Of a stretch of DNA of 5,662 bases, positions 1 through 5,644 are shown piece after piece. This stretch comes from Pseudomonadota bacterium. GTDB taxonomy: Bacteria; Pseudomonadota; Gammaproteobacteria; Burkholderiales; SG8-41. The translations under genes were made by a program, and so were the position numbers. The DNA is taken from NCBI GenBank assembly GCA_023431245.1, contig JAEYXO010000075.1, forward strand, positions 1 through 5,662, given 5' to 3'. Each line of letters opens with the position of its first letter. The stretch's first letter is position 1. Under the pieces are notes generated by a model. The model was not told the origin of the DNA. It searched no databases and saw nothing but the letters and a program-made list of their open reading frames with translations.

Positions 1-1
1 G

Positions 2-139
2 ATCATCATCGACCGCGGCCGCATCGTCGCCAGCGGCACGCCGGCGGAACTGAAGGCGCGTTCGCCGGAAGGCAAACTCGACGAGGTGTTCCGCGCGATC
101 ACGCTGCCCGACACCGTCAAGCACGAGGTGCACGCATGA
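2..139 (+). CDS. ABC transporter ATP-binding protein, C-terminal fragment (GldA-like; 5' end outside window)
   Basis: The reading frame is open from the window edge and encodes the last 45 residues of a protein ending at the TGA at 137-139. The visible part reads IIIDRGRIVASGTPAEL and then LDEVFRAIT. This is the usual tail of an ABC ATPase: the strand after the H-loop, the 'G-[RK]-[IV]-V-A-x-G-T-P-x-E-L' segment, and the 'L-[DE]-x-[VI]-F' helix common in ABC-2 exporter ATPases. Walker A, signature and Walker B motifs must lie upstream and cannot be checked. The stop codon overlaps the permease start (ATGA), so it should be the cytoplasmic energising subunit of that permease. By family knowledge the closest named type is GldA/CcmA/NatA-like. 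The ABC assignment is strong; the subtype rests mainly on the neighbours. Confidence 0.88.
   Translation: MIIDRGRIVASGTPAELKARSPEGKLDEVFRAITLPDTVKHEVHA
125..130 (+). promoter_or_regulatory. Ribosome binding site of the ABC-2 permease gene
   Basis: GAGGTG lies inside the end of the ATPase gene with 5 nt between it and the ATG at 136. It is the best purine-rich match near this start and supports choosing 136, which also gives the 4-bp overlap with the preceding stop codon. Confidence 0.6.
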
Positions 140-879
140 ACGCCTGGGCCAATATCCGCACCATCATGAAACGCGAACTGGCGGGTTATTTCACCTCGCC
201 GATCGCCTACGTGTTCCTGGTGATCTTCCTGCTGCTGACCGGATTTTTCACCTTCACCATCGGCAATTTCTTCGAGCGCGGCGAAGCCTCGCTGGTGTCC
301 TTCTTCACCTGGCACCCCTGGCTCTACCTGTTCCTGGTGCCCGCGGCCGGCATGCGCCTGTGGTCGGAGGAGCGCCGTCTGGGCACGATGGAGCTGCTGC
401 TGACGATGCCGGTGACCAACTGGCAGGCCATCGTCGGCAAGTTCCTCGCCTCCTGGCTGCTCCTCGCGCTGGCGCTGGCGCTGACCTTCCCGGTGGCGAT
501 CACCGTCAACTATTTCGGCGATCCCGACAACGGCGTGATTTTCGCCGGTTACGTCGGCAGCCTGATGCTCGCCGGATCGTATCTGGCCGTCAGTTGCATG
601 ACCTCGGCGATGACCCGCAACCAGGTCATCAGCTTCATCCTGTCGGTGCTGATCTGCCTGTTCCTGATCCTCGCCGGCTACACGCCGGTCACCGACCTGC
701 TGTCGCGTTTCGCCAGCCCGGTGGTGGTCGATGTCGTTGCCGCGTTTTCGGTGATGACCCATTTCGAAGGCTTCCAGCGCGGTGTGCTCGACACCCGCGA
801 CCTGGTGTTCTTTGCCTCGGTGATCGGCTTCATGCTGTTCGTCACCGGCGTCATCATCCGCAACCAGCGCGCCGGGTAA
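136..879 (+). CDS. ABC-2 type transporter permease, GldF-like
   Basis: A 247-residue polytopic inner-membrane protein and the likely channel subunit of the ABC-2 exporter whose ATPase ends just upstream. After a short amphipathic N-terminus with 'MKREL..YFTSPIAYVF' (11-27), about six hydrophobic segments can be seen, near 22-42, 55-72, 104-124, 136-156, 163-183 and 223-241. Family hallmarks are R74-L-W-S-E-E-R-R-L-G-T-M-E-L at 74-87, the coupling region facing the ATPase, and 'THFEGFQRGVLDTRDLVFF' at 208-226, typical of GldF-type permeases. The length fits the family. The start is set by the GAGGTG at 125-130 and the ATGA overlap. Only 4 nt separate its stop from the GldG-like gene. What it transports cannot be read from the sequence; gliding is not implied in this organism. 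Confidence 0.93.
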   Translation: MNAWANIRTIMKRELAGYFTSPIAYVFLVIFLLLTGFFTFTIGNFFERGEASLVSFFTWHPWLYLFLVPAAGMRLWSEERRLGTMELLLTMPVTNWQAIVGKFLASWLLLALALALTFPVAITVNYFGDPDNGVIFAGYVGSLMLAGSYLAVSCMTSAMTRNQVISFILSVLICLFLILAGYTPVTDLLSRFASPVVVDVVAAFSVMTHFEGFQRGVLDTRDLVFFASVIGFMLFVTGVIIRNQRAG

Positions 880-883
880 AACG

Positions 884-2791
884 ATGAAAAACAAGAACCT
901 TGAAACCCTGATGTATTCCGCCGGCGGCATCCTTGCGCTGGCGCTGATCCTGATCGCGGCGAACTTCATCTTCAGCGCGCTGAACGCCCGCATCGACCTC
1001 ACCGACGGCCGCGTTTACACGCTGTCCGACGGCACGCGCTCGATCCTGGCCAGGCTGGAGGCGCCGGTGAAAATCCGCCTCTACTACACCCAGGGCAGCA
1101 CCGCGGTGCCGCCGGGGCTGAAAACCTTCGCCAGCCGCGTCGAGGACCTGCTCAACGAATACAAGGCCGCCTCCAACGGCAAGGTCATCATCGAGAAATT
1201 CAATCCGGAGCCGGATTCGGATGCCGAGGAATCGGCGGCGCTCGACAACGTCGAGGGCCAGATGACCAACACCGGCGAGAAGTTCTATCTCGGCCTTGCG
1301 GTGTCCTTCCTCGACCAGAAATCCTCGATCCCGGTGCTGACGCCGGACCGCGAACGGCTGCTCGAGTACGACATCACGCGTTCGATCTCGCAGGTGGCGC
1401 AGGCGAAGAAGCCGGTGGTCGGCATCATGAGCGGCCTGCCGGTGCTCGGCCGCCCGCTCGATCCGTCGAAGAAGCAGCAGCCGCTGGAGCCCTGGGTTCT
1501 GGCCTCCGAACTGAAGCGCATTTTCGACGTGCGCGAAGTGCCGCTGACCGCGACGAAGATCGACGATGACATCAAGGTGCTGCTGGTCATCCACCCGCGC
1601 GACATCCTCGAGCCCGCGGAATACGCGATCGACCAGTTCGTGCTGCGCGGCGGCAAGCTGATCGCCTTCACCGACACCTATGCCTATTTTGACCAGCAGC
1701 CCGACCTGCAGAACCCGCTGGGCGGCAATGCCGCGGGCCAGTCGACGCTGTTCAACCTGTTCAAGGGCTGGGGCGTCGAGCCCAGCACCGGCAAGGTGGT
1801 GGCCGACCTGACCTTCGCCAGCGGCGAAGGCCCGCGCCTGCTGCCGACGCTGCTGTCGCTGAACACCGAGGCGCTCAACATGGATGACGTGGTGACCAGC
1901 CAGGTCGGCACGCTGCTGATCCCCTTCGGCGGCAGTTTCACGCTGAAACTGCCGGAGCACCTGAAACACACCACGCTGGTGCACACCTCGAAGAACTCGA
2001 TGCTGACCGACCTCATCGTCGCCACTCTGTCGGGCGAACCTTCGACCCGCGGCTTCCAGCCCTCGGGCAAGGAGGAGCCGCTCGCGCTGCGCCTCACCGG
2101 CAAGTTCAGGACCGCCTTCCCCAACGGCAAGCCGGCCGATCCCTTCGCGCGCGGCAAGCCGGTCGACCCGGCGCAGTTCGAGGCCGACCGCAAGGCGCAC
2201 CTGCGCGAGGCGGCCGCGGAGAACACCGTCGTCATCGTCGGTGACGTCGACATGCTGACGGACGGCGCAGCGGTAGAGATCCAGGAAATTTTCGGCCAGC
2301 GCGTGGCGGTGCCGCGCAACGGCAACCTGGCGTTTGCCCAGGGCCTGGTCGAGCAGATGGCCGGCGACAGCGCGCTGATCAACCTGCGCAGCCGCGCCGC
2401 CTTCAGCCGTCCGCTGACGGTGATCAAGCAGATGGAGGCGCGTGCCCAGGAAGCCTACCTCGGCAAGATCAAGGCGCTGGAGGACGAGCTGAACCAGACC
2501 ACCGAAAAACTGCAGGCAGTGCTGCGCGGCGGCAAGTCGGCCACGGCGACCGGCGGCGCGATCCTGACGCCGGAGCAGCAGGCGGAGATGGAGAATTTCC
2601 GCAAGAAAACGATAGAAACGCGGCGCGAACTGAAGGACGTGCGCAGGACCCTGCGTGAGGAAACCGAAACCCTGCAGCTGTGGACCAAGATCATCAACAT
2701 CGGCCTGGTGCCGCTGCTGGTGATGGTGCTGGGCGTCACGCTGGCGATCATCAAGCGCCGCCGGGCCAATGCAAGGGTGCGTGCATCATGA
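884..2791 (+). CDS. GldG-like ABC transporter auxiliary protein (ABC_transp_aux family)
   Basis: A 635-residue protein with one N-terminal membrane helix (about 11-33), a large region expected outside the cytoplasm, and a C-terminal helix (about 603-622) followed by the basic tail KRRRANARVRAS. Just after the first helix comes R36-I-D-L-T-D-G-R-V-Y-T-L-S, the signature entry segment of the GldG family. The middle is alpha/beta: 'KPVVGIMSGLP' (176-186), 'VLLVIHPRD' (232-240) and 'QFVLRGGKLIAFTD' (251-264) resemble the Rossmann-like GldG/IFT52-type fold. 'IVGDVDML' (451-458) and 'NGNLAFAQGLVEQM' (479-492) are also typical. Residues about 517-600 are charged and heptad-like, a probable coiled coil split by a Gly/Thr/Ala-rich break near 549-560. 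No good Shine-Dalgarno precedes the ATG, so reinitiation from the permease gene is likely. In this family it accompanies GldA/GldF; its biochemical role is unknown. Confidence 0.92.
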   Translation: MKNKNLETLMYSAGGILALALILIAANFIFSALNARIDLTDGRVYTLSDGTRSILARLEAPVKIRLYYTQGSTAVPPGLKTFASRVEDLLNEYKAASNGKVIIEKFNPEPDSDAEESAALDNVEGQMTNTGEKFYLGLAVSFLDQKSSIPVLTPDRERLLEYDITRSISQVAQAKKPVVGIMSGLPVLGRPLDPSKKQQPLEPWVLASELKRIFDVREVPLTATKIDDDIKVLLVIHPRDILEPAEYAIDQFVLRGGKLIAFTDTYAYFDQQPDLQNPLGGNAAGQSTLFNLFKGWGVEPSTGKVVADLTFASGEGPRLLPTLLSLNTEALNMDDVVTSQVGTLLIPFGGSFTLKLPEHLKHTTLVHTSKNSMLTDLIVATLSGEPSTRGFQPSGKEEPLALRLTGKFRTAFPNGKPADPFARGKPVDPAQFEADRKAHLREAAAENTVVIVGDVDMLTDGAAVEIQEIFGQRVAVPRNGNLAFAQGLVEQMAGDSALINLRSRAAFSRPLTVIKQMEARAQEAYLGKIKALEDELNQTTEKLQAVLRGGKSATATGGAILTPEQQAEMENFRKKTIETRRELKDVRRTLREETETLQLWTKIINIGLVPLLVMVLGVTLAIIKRRRANARVRAS

Positions 2792-3897
2792 ACCGCAAAC
2801 AGTTCCTCTGGCTGATGCTCGCGGTGCTGCTGCTCGGCGGCGCCGGCCTTGCGCTGTTCTGGAAGGATCTCACCGCCTACCGCGACAGCGGTGCCGGCAT
2901 CGGCGCGCAACTGCTGCCGGGGCTGAAGGTCAGCGATGTCGCGAAACTGCGCCTGCAGGACGCCTCGGGCGAGGTGACGCTGGAGCTGAAGGACAAGGTC
3001 TGGCGTGTTGCCCAGCGCGGCGGTTACCCGGCCGATTTCTCCGAGATCAGCGGCCTGATCCTGAAGCTGCTGGATGCCAAGGTGGTGCAGTCCGAAACCG
3101 TAGGCAAGAGCCTGCACGGCCGGCTGGACCTGCTGGCGCCGGGCAAGGACGTCAAGGAGGGTTCGGGCACGCTGCTTGAACTCGGTGACGCGTCGGGCAA
3201 GGTGCTGGCGAGCATGGTGCTCGGCAAGGTATCGCTGAAGAAGGATCCGCTGAATCCGCTGCCGAACGCGCGCGACGGCGTTCCCGCCGGCCGGCATATC
3301 CTGGTCGCGGGCAAGGGCGACAACGTGGTCGTCGTGTCCGATCCGCTGGAAAAGGCGGTGGCCCGTCCCGGCGCCTGGGTGGCCCGCGATTTCTTCAAGG
3401 TTGAGCGCATCCGCAGGCTGCAGGTGGCGGGCGAGCGCGGCAGCTGGGCCATTGCCCGCGACGAGGAGTGGGGACAGTGGAAATTCGCCGCCGGCAGCGG
3501 CCGCCTGGATCCCAGTGCCGCGGTCAGCGCAAACAACGCGCTGGGCAACCTGTCCTTCAGCGACGTGATCGTCGATGACGAGACCGGCGCGAAAGCGGCG
3601 CTGACGGTCACCGCGGAAACCTTCGACAACCTGAGCTACACCATCGGCCTCGCGCCGCAGGCCGACGGCAATTTCGTGTTGCGCTTCAAGGTGGCCGGCG
3701 AGCCGCCGAAAACGCGCAAGCCGGAGCCGAAGGAGAAACCCGAGGACGCCGAAAAGCTGGACAAGGAGTTTGCGGAGAACCGGCAGCGTCTCGAGGCCCG
3801 GATCATGCTGGAGCAGGCCCGTTCGCAGTGGGCCTATGTGGTGCCGGCGAAACAGCTGGCCCCCCTGCTCGCCGGACGCGAACAGCTCGCCCGTTAA
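2788..3897 (+). CDS. DUF4340 domain-containing membrane-anchored protein
   Basis: A 369-residue protein with a short basic N-terminus (MNRKQ), one membrane helix at about 6-25, and a soluble rest predicted in the periplasm. The body alternates beta strands with short loops: 'VSDVAKLRLQDASGEVTLEL' (50-69) followed by 'WRVAQRGGYPADFSEI', where the W-x-[VL] then 'PAD...I..L...L' pattern is typical of the DUF4340 domain found next to GldG-like genes. A Lys/Glu/Pro-rich stretch (about 305-330) leads into a charged helix (about 328-345) and 'SQWAYVVP' (346-353). The frame stays open back to 2680, but the start at 2788 is chosen because it gives the ATGA overlap with the GldG stop and an immediate anchor helix; the extra upstream residues are out-of-frame GldG sequence. 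It is probably an accessory of the transporter, function unknown. Confidence 0.88.
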   Translation: MNRKQFLWLMLAVLLLGGAGLALFWKDLTAYRDSGAGIGAQLLPGLKVSDVAKLRLQDASGEVTLELKDKVWRVAQRGGYPADFSEISGLILKLLDAKVVQSETVGKSLHGRLDLLAPGKDVKEGSGTLLELGDASGKVLASMVLGKVSLKKDPLNPLPNARDGVPAGRHILVAGKGDNVVVVSDPLEKAVARPGAWVARDFFKVERIRRLQVAGERGSWAIARDEEWGQWKFAAGSGRLDPSAAVSANNALGNLSFSDVIVDDETGAKAALTVTAETFDNLSYTIGLAPQADGNFVLRFKVAGEPPKTRKPEPKEKPEDAEKLDKEFAENRQRLEARIMLEQARSQWAYVVPAKQLAPLLAGREQLAR

Positions 3898-3916
3898 GTC
3901 CGGAGGCGGCGCAAGC

Positions 3917-3941
3917 CGGCGGCTGCGCGACGCGGCCGCCG
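3917..3941 (+). terminator. GC-rich hairpin after the ABC operon, possible terminator or 3'-end stabiliser
   Basis: Beginning 20 nt after the DUF4340 stop, CGGCGGC (3917-3923) is the exact reverse complement of GCCGCCG (3935-3941). The stem extends inward by a T-G wobble and three more pairs to a 3-nt CGA loop, giving about 11 pairs. No T-run follows, so it lacks the second half of a classical rho-independent terminator. It could act as an RNA-stabilising hairpin or a rho-linked 3' end, or be a by-product of high GC. Confidence 0.4.
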
Positions 3942-3964
3942 TGCAAGGGCCTCGAGCGATACAT

Positions 3965-4023
3965 CATAAGTATTTGATTTTATTGATAATTTATTAGAAA
4001 GGCGGGCATTATATACTGCAGAC
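3965..4023 (+). promoter_or_regulatory. AT-rich intergenic island with probable promoter for the lipoprotein gene
   Basis: This stretch is strikingly AT-rich between GC-rich genes. TATACT at 4012-4017 matches five of six bases of the sigma-70 -10 box but has no convincing -35 at 16-18 bp; TTGATA at 3983-3988 is 23 bp away, which is too far. A second -10-like hexamer, GATAAT, is at 3985-3990, also without a clear -35. TATT motifs recur at 3971, 3981 and 3992, about one helical turn apart, as in curved DNA or UP-like elements. The presence of a promoter is likely; which hexamer is used is uncertain. Confidence 0.5.
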
Positions 4024-4410
4024 ATGTTCCGCCTCTTCCTGATCGCCCTGCTGCTCCTGCTGCACGGTTGTGCGGTGACGCTGCATGGCCAGCAGACGAC
4101 GGGCGGCGGACAGTCGGCGAGCACGATAGGCAGCAGCGTGCAGGGCGGGGCCCGCATCGGCAACGCGCGCATCGGCGGTGCCTTCGGTGCGCCGCCGCCG
4201 GCGAATGCCGCAGGCGGGCAGATCAGCTTGTCGCGTGGGGCTTCGGCAGTGCTGGTCCTCGGTGTGCTGATCGCCGGCGCAGTCGACGAAATCGGTACCT
4301 GGTTCCGGTCTCCCGCAGCGGCGCGGGCGGAGCGTCTGCCCGAGGAGCCGATATCGCAAACCTGTTCCTGTTACGGCTGGCGCCCCGAGGCGGCGCCGGC
4401 GTCGCAGTAA
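4024..4410 (+). CDS. Small predicted lipoprotein, function unknown
   Basis: A 128-residue protein I do not recognise. The N-terminus is a lipoprotein signal: MFR, then a Leu-rich core (4-13), then L-H-G-C with Cys16 as the likely lipidated residue. The mature part begins with a Gly/Gln/Ser/Thr-rich, probably flexible region (22-66) containing the internal repeat 'GARIGNARIGGA' (42-53) and a triple proline (57-59). Next come a hydrophobic segment at about 73-90 (ASAVLVLGVLIAGAV), 'DEIGTWF' (88-94), and a C-terminal C114-S-C116-Y-G-W motif. The start is the only in-frame ATG that preserves the signal; upstream in-frame codons run to a TAA at 3967-3969 with no other usual start codon. No Shine-Dalgarno lies near it, and a -10-like box ends only 6 nt upstream. 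A shadow ORF remains possible but is unlikely given the well-formed lipobox. Confidence 0.7.
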   Translation: MFRLFLIALLLLLHGCAVTLHGQQTTGGGQSASTIGSSVQGGARIGNARIGGAFGAPPPANAAGGQISLSRGASAVLVLGVLIAGAVDEIGTWFRSPAAARAERLPEEPISQTCSCYGWRPEAAPASQ

Positions 4411-4450
4411 GTCCTGACAGTTTTTCCATCCCAACCGAGCGGGCCAGTCC

Positions 4451-4654
4451 ATGAACAACCCCAAAGACCTGCAGTCGCCGCTGCCGTCCCCCGTGTTTCC
4501 GCAGCAGACACAGTGGGCGCCGAAGAAGCGCGACGGCATTTATGAATCCGATGCAACGGCGCTGATCCGCCGCCTGCTTGAAGAAGACACGATACGTGAA
4601 GACCAGCGCCGCGCATGGGAGCGCTGGCGCAATGACCCGGAGGCACTGAAATGA
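4451..4654 (+). CDS. 67-residue hypothetical protein, possibly DUF3460-like, coupled to the Bug gene
   Basis: A small soluble protein without a signal peptide, so probably cytoplasmic. The N-terminal third is proline-rich (Pro at 4, 10, 12, 14, 17 and 24). From 25 on it is charged and likely helical: 'KKRDGIYESDATALIRRLLEED' spans 25-46 and 'REDQRRAWERWRND' spans 49-62. The Y-E-S-D-x-T-x-L then E-x-QRR-x-W pattern, together with the size, reminds me of the betaproteobacterial DUF3460 family, but this is a memory-based resemblance. Its TGA overlaps the ATG of the substrate-binding protein gene by 4 bp (ATGA), and the downstream gene's GGAGG lies inside its last codons. That favours a real, translated gene. 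Its own ribosome binding site is weak. It starts 40 nt after the lipoprotein stop, so it may share that transcript. Confidence 0.72.
   Translation: MNNPKDLQSPLPSPVFPQQTQWAPKKRDGIYESDATALIRRLLEEDTIREDQRRAWERWRNDPEALK
4639..4643 (+). promoter_or_regulatory. Ribosome binding site of the Bug-family gene
   Basis: GGAGG sits 7 nt before the ATG at 4651, an ideal spacing. It decides between the two nearby in-frame ATGs (4651 and 4657) in favour of 4651, the one overlapping the stop of the 67-residue gene. Confidence 0.75.
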
Positions 4655-5622
4655 AAATGACCCTGACCCGCAAGCTGATCCTTGGCACGGCGCTGGTGGC
4701 CGCGACCACTGTCGCCGCCGCGCAGAGCTACCCGCAGCGCCCTGTGCGTTTTGTCGTGCCCTACGCGCCCGGCGGCAGCACCGACACGCTGGCGCGCTCG
4801 ATGGGCAGCAAACTGTCGGAACTGCTGGGCCAGCAGGTCGTGGTCGACAACCGCCCGGGGGCCAACGGCGACATCGGCATGACCATCGTCGCGAGGGCGC
4901 CGGCCGACGGCTACAGCATCGTGCTCGGCTATATCGCCAACCTGGCGATCGGCCCCAGCCTTTACGAAAAAATGCCCTATGACCCGATCAAGGACTTCGC
5001 CTCGATCACCCAGGTTGCCGGCGCATCGAACATTTTCGTGACCCATCCCTCGCTGCCGGCGAAGAATTTCAAGGAATTCATCGCCTACACCAAGGCCAAT
5101 CCGAAAAAGGTCAACTTTGCCTCGGCCGGCGTCGCCAGCGTCGGGCACCTGACCGGCGAACTGCTGAACGACATGGCCGGCATCGACATGCAGCACATCC
5201 CGTACAAGGGCAGCGGCCAGGCCATCACCGACCTCGTCGGCGGCCACATCAAGGTCATGATCAGCGGCATGGCCTCGACGCTGCCGCATGTGCGTTCGGG
5301 CAAGCTGAACGGCATCGTCACCACCGGCCTGAAGCGCACGCCGGCCACCCAGGACATCCCGACCATCGCCGAAACCTATCCCGGCTTCGAGTCGAGCTCC
5401 TGGTTCGGCGTGCTCGCCCCGGCCGGAACGCCGCGGCCGATCATCAACCGGCTCAATGCCGACATCCACAAGTCGCTGCAGGATCCGGCGGTCGCCAAGC
5501 GCCTCGCCGGCGTCGGCTTCGAGATCACCTACGGTACGCCGGAGCAATTCACCAACTACATGAAGTCCGAGATCAAGAAATGGGCGAAGGTGGTGAAGGC
5601 TTCGGGGGCGAAGCCGGAGTAA
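4651..5622 (+). CDS. Bug-family tripartite tricarboxylate transporter substrate-binding protein (TctC-like)
   Basis: A 323-residue periplasmic binding protein of full family length. The Sec signal peptide has basic residues up to K8, a hydrophobic core, and a probable cleavage after A24 (VAAA|QS). The mature N-terminus has Y27-P-Q-R-P-V-R-F-V-V-P-Y-A-P-G-G-S-T-D45, the hallmark first ligand loop. It is followed by NRPGANG (67-73), 'APADGY' (83-88), 'NFASAG' then GHLTGEL (165-171), 'HIPYKGSGQAITDLVGGHI' (182-200) and SWFGVLAPAGTP (250-261). Family members bind small carboxylated or amidated compounds and deliver them to TctA/TctB-type membrane subunits or act in sensing; the ligand cannot be predicted here. 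No membrane subunit is nearby, as is usual for Bug genes. Start choice rests on GGAGG at 4639-4643. A terminator-like hairpin follows. Confidence 0.97.
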   Translation: MKMTLTRKLILGTALVAATTVAAAQSYPQRPVRFVVPYAPGGSTDTLARSMGSKLSELLGQQVVVDNRPGANGDIGMTIVARAPADGYSIVLGYIANLAIGPSLYEKMPYDPIKDFASITQVAGASNIFVTHPSLPAKNFKEFIAYTKANPKKVNFASAGVASVGHLTGELLNDMAGIDMQHIPYKGSGQAITDLVGGHIKVMISGMASTLPHVRSGKLNGIVTTGLKRTPATQDIPTIAETYPGFESSSWFGVLAPAGTPRPIINRLNADIHKSLQDPAVAKRLAGVGFEITYGTPEQFTNYMKSEIKKWAKVVKASGAKPE

Positions 5623-5644
5623 CGGTTGTATTGCCTCAAAACAA

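Noticed and set aside
360..887. 175-codon plus-strand frame inside the permease gene
   Set aside because: It is the +2 shadow of the permease gene, with Arg/Pro/His/Gly-rich translation and no hydrophobic pattern.
854..2200. Long 448-codon minus-strand open frame antisense to the GldG-like gene
   Set aside because: The translation is a low-complexity Arg/Ala/Gly/Leu/Gln/His-rich string with no recognisable motif, as expected of an antisense frame in GC-rich DNA. The plus strand here encodes a protein with clear family signatures.
2680..2787. N-terminal extension of the DUF4340 protein to the ATG at 2680
   Set aside because: It would overlap the end of the GldG-like gene by more than 100 bases and put a Gly/His/Gln-rich string before the membrane anchor. 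The ATG at 2788 gives the normal short basic N-terminus and the 4-bp overlap.
2455..3297. 280-codon minus-strand open frame across the GldG/DUF4340 junction
   Set aside because: It spans two well-supported plus-strand genes, and its composition shifts abruptly from Arg/Gln/Ala-rich to Ser-rich, with no domain seen.
3770..3997. 75-codon plus-strand frame bridging the DUF4340 end and the intergenic gap
   Set aside because: It is a frame-shifted reading of the DUF4340 tail that runs through the hairpin and AT-rich island; there is no protein-like pattern.
3957..4017. AT-rich gap considered as an insertion-sequence scar or attachment site
   Set aside because: No terminal inverted repeats, target-site duplication, tRNA gene end or integrase is present. 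A promoter-type AT-rich region explains it more simply.
4068..4454. Second plus-strand 128-codon frame overlapping the lipoprotein gene
   Set aside because: Same length by coincidence. It is Arg/Gly/Ala-rich, lacks a signal sequence and domain, and begins inside the lipoprotein signal region.
4009..4539. 176-codon minus-strand frame opposite the lipoprotein gene
   Set aside because: It would be the main rival of the lipoprotein call, but its translation is Arg/Gly/Pro/Cys-rich with no signal or motif. The plus-strand frame has a precise lipobox and a promoter-like region.
4540..5547. 335-codon minus-strand open frame antisense to the Bug gene
   Set aside because: Same composition artefact (Arg/Gly/Asp/Val/His-rich). 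It lies opposite an unmistakable substrate-binding protein and has no credible upstream signals.
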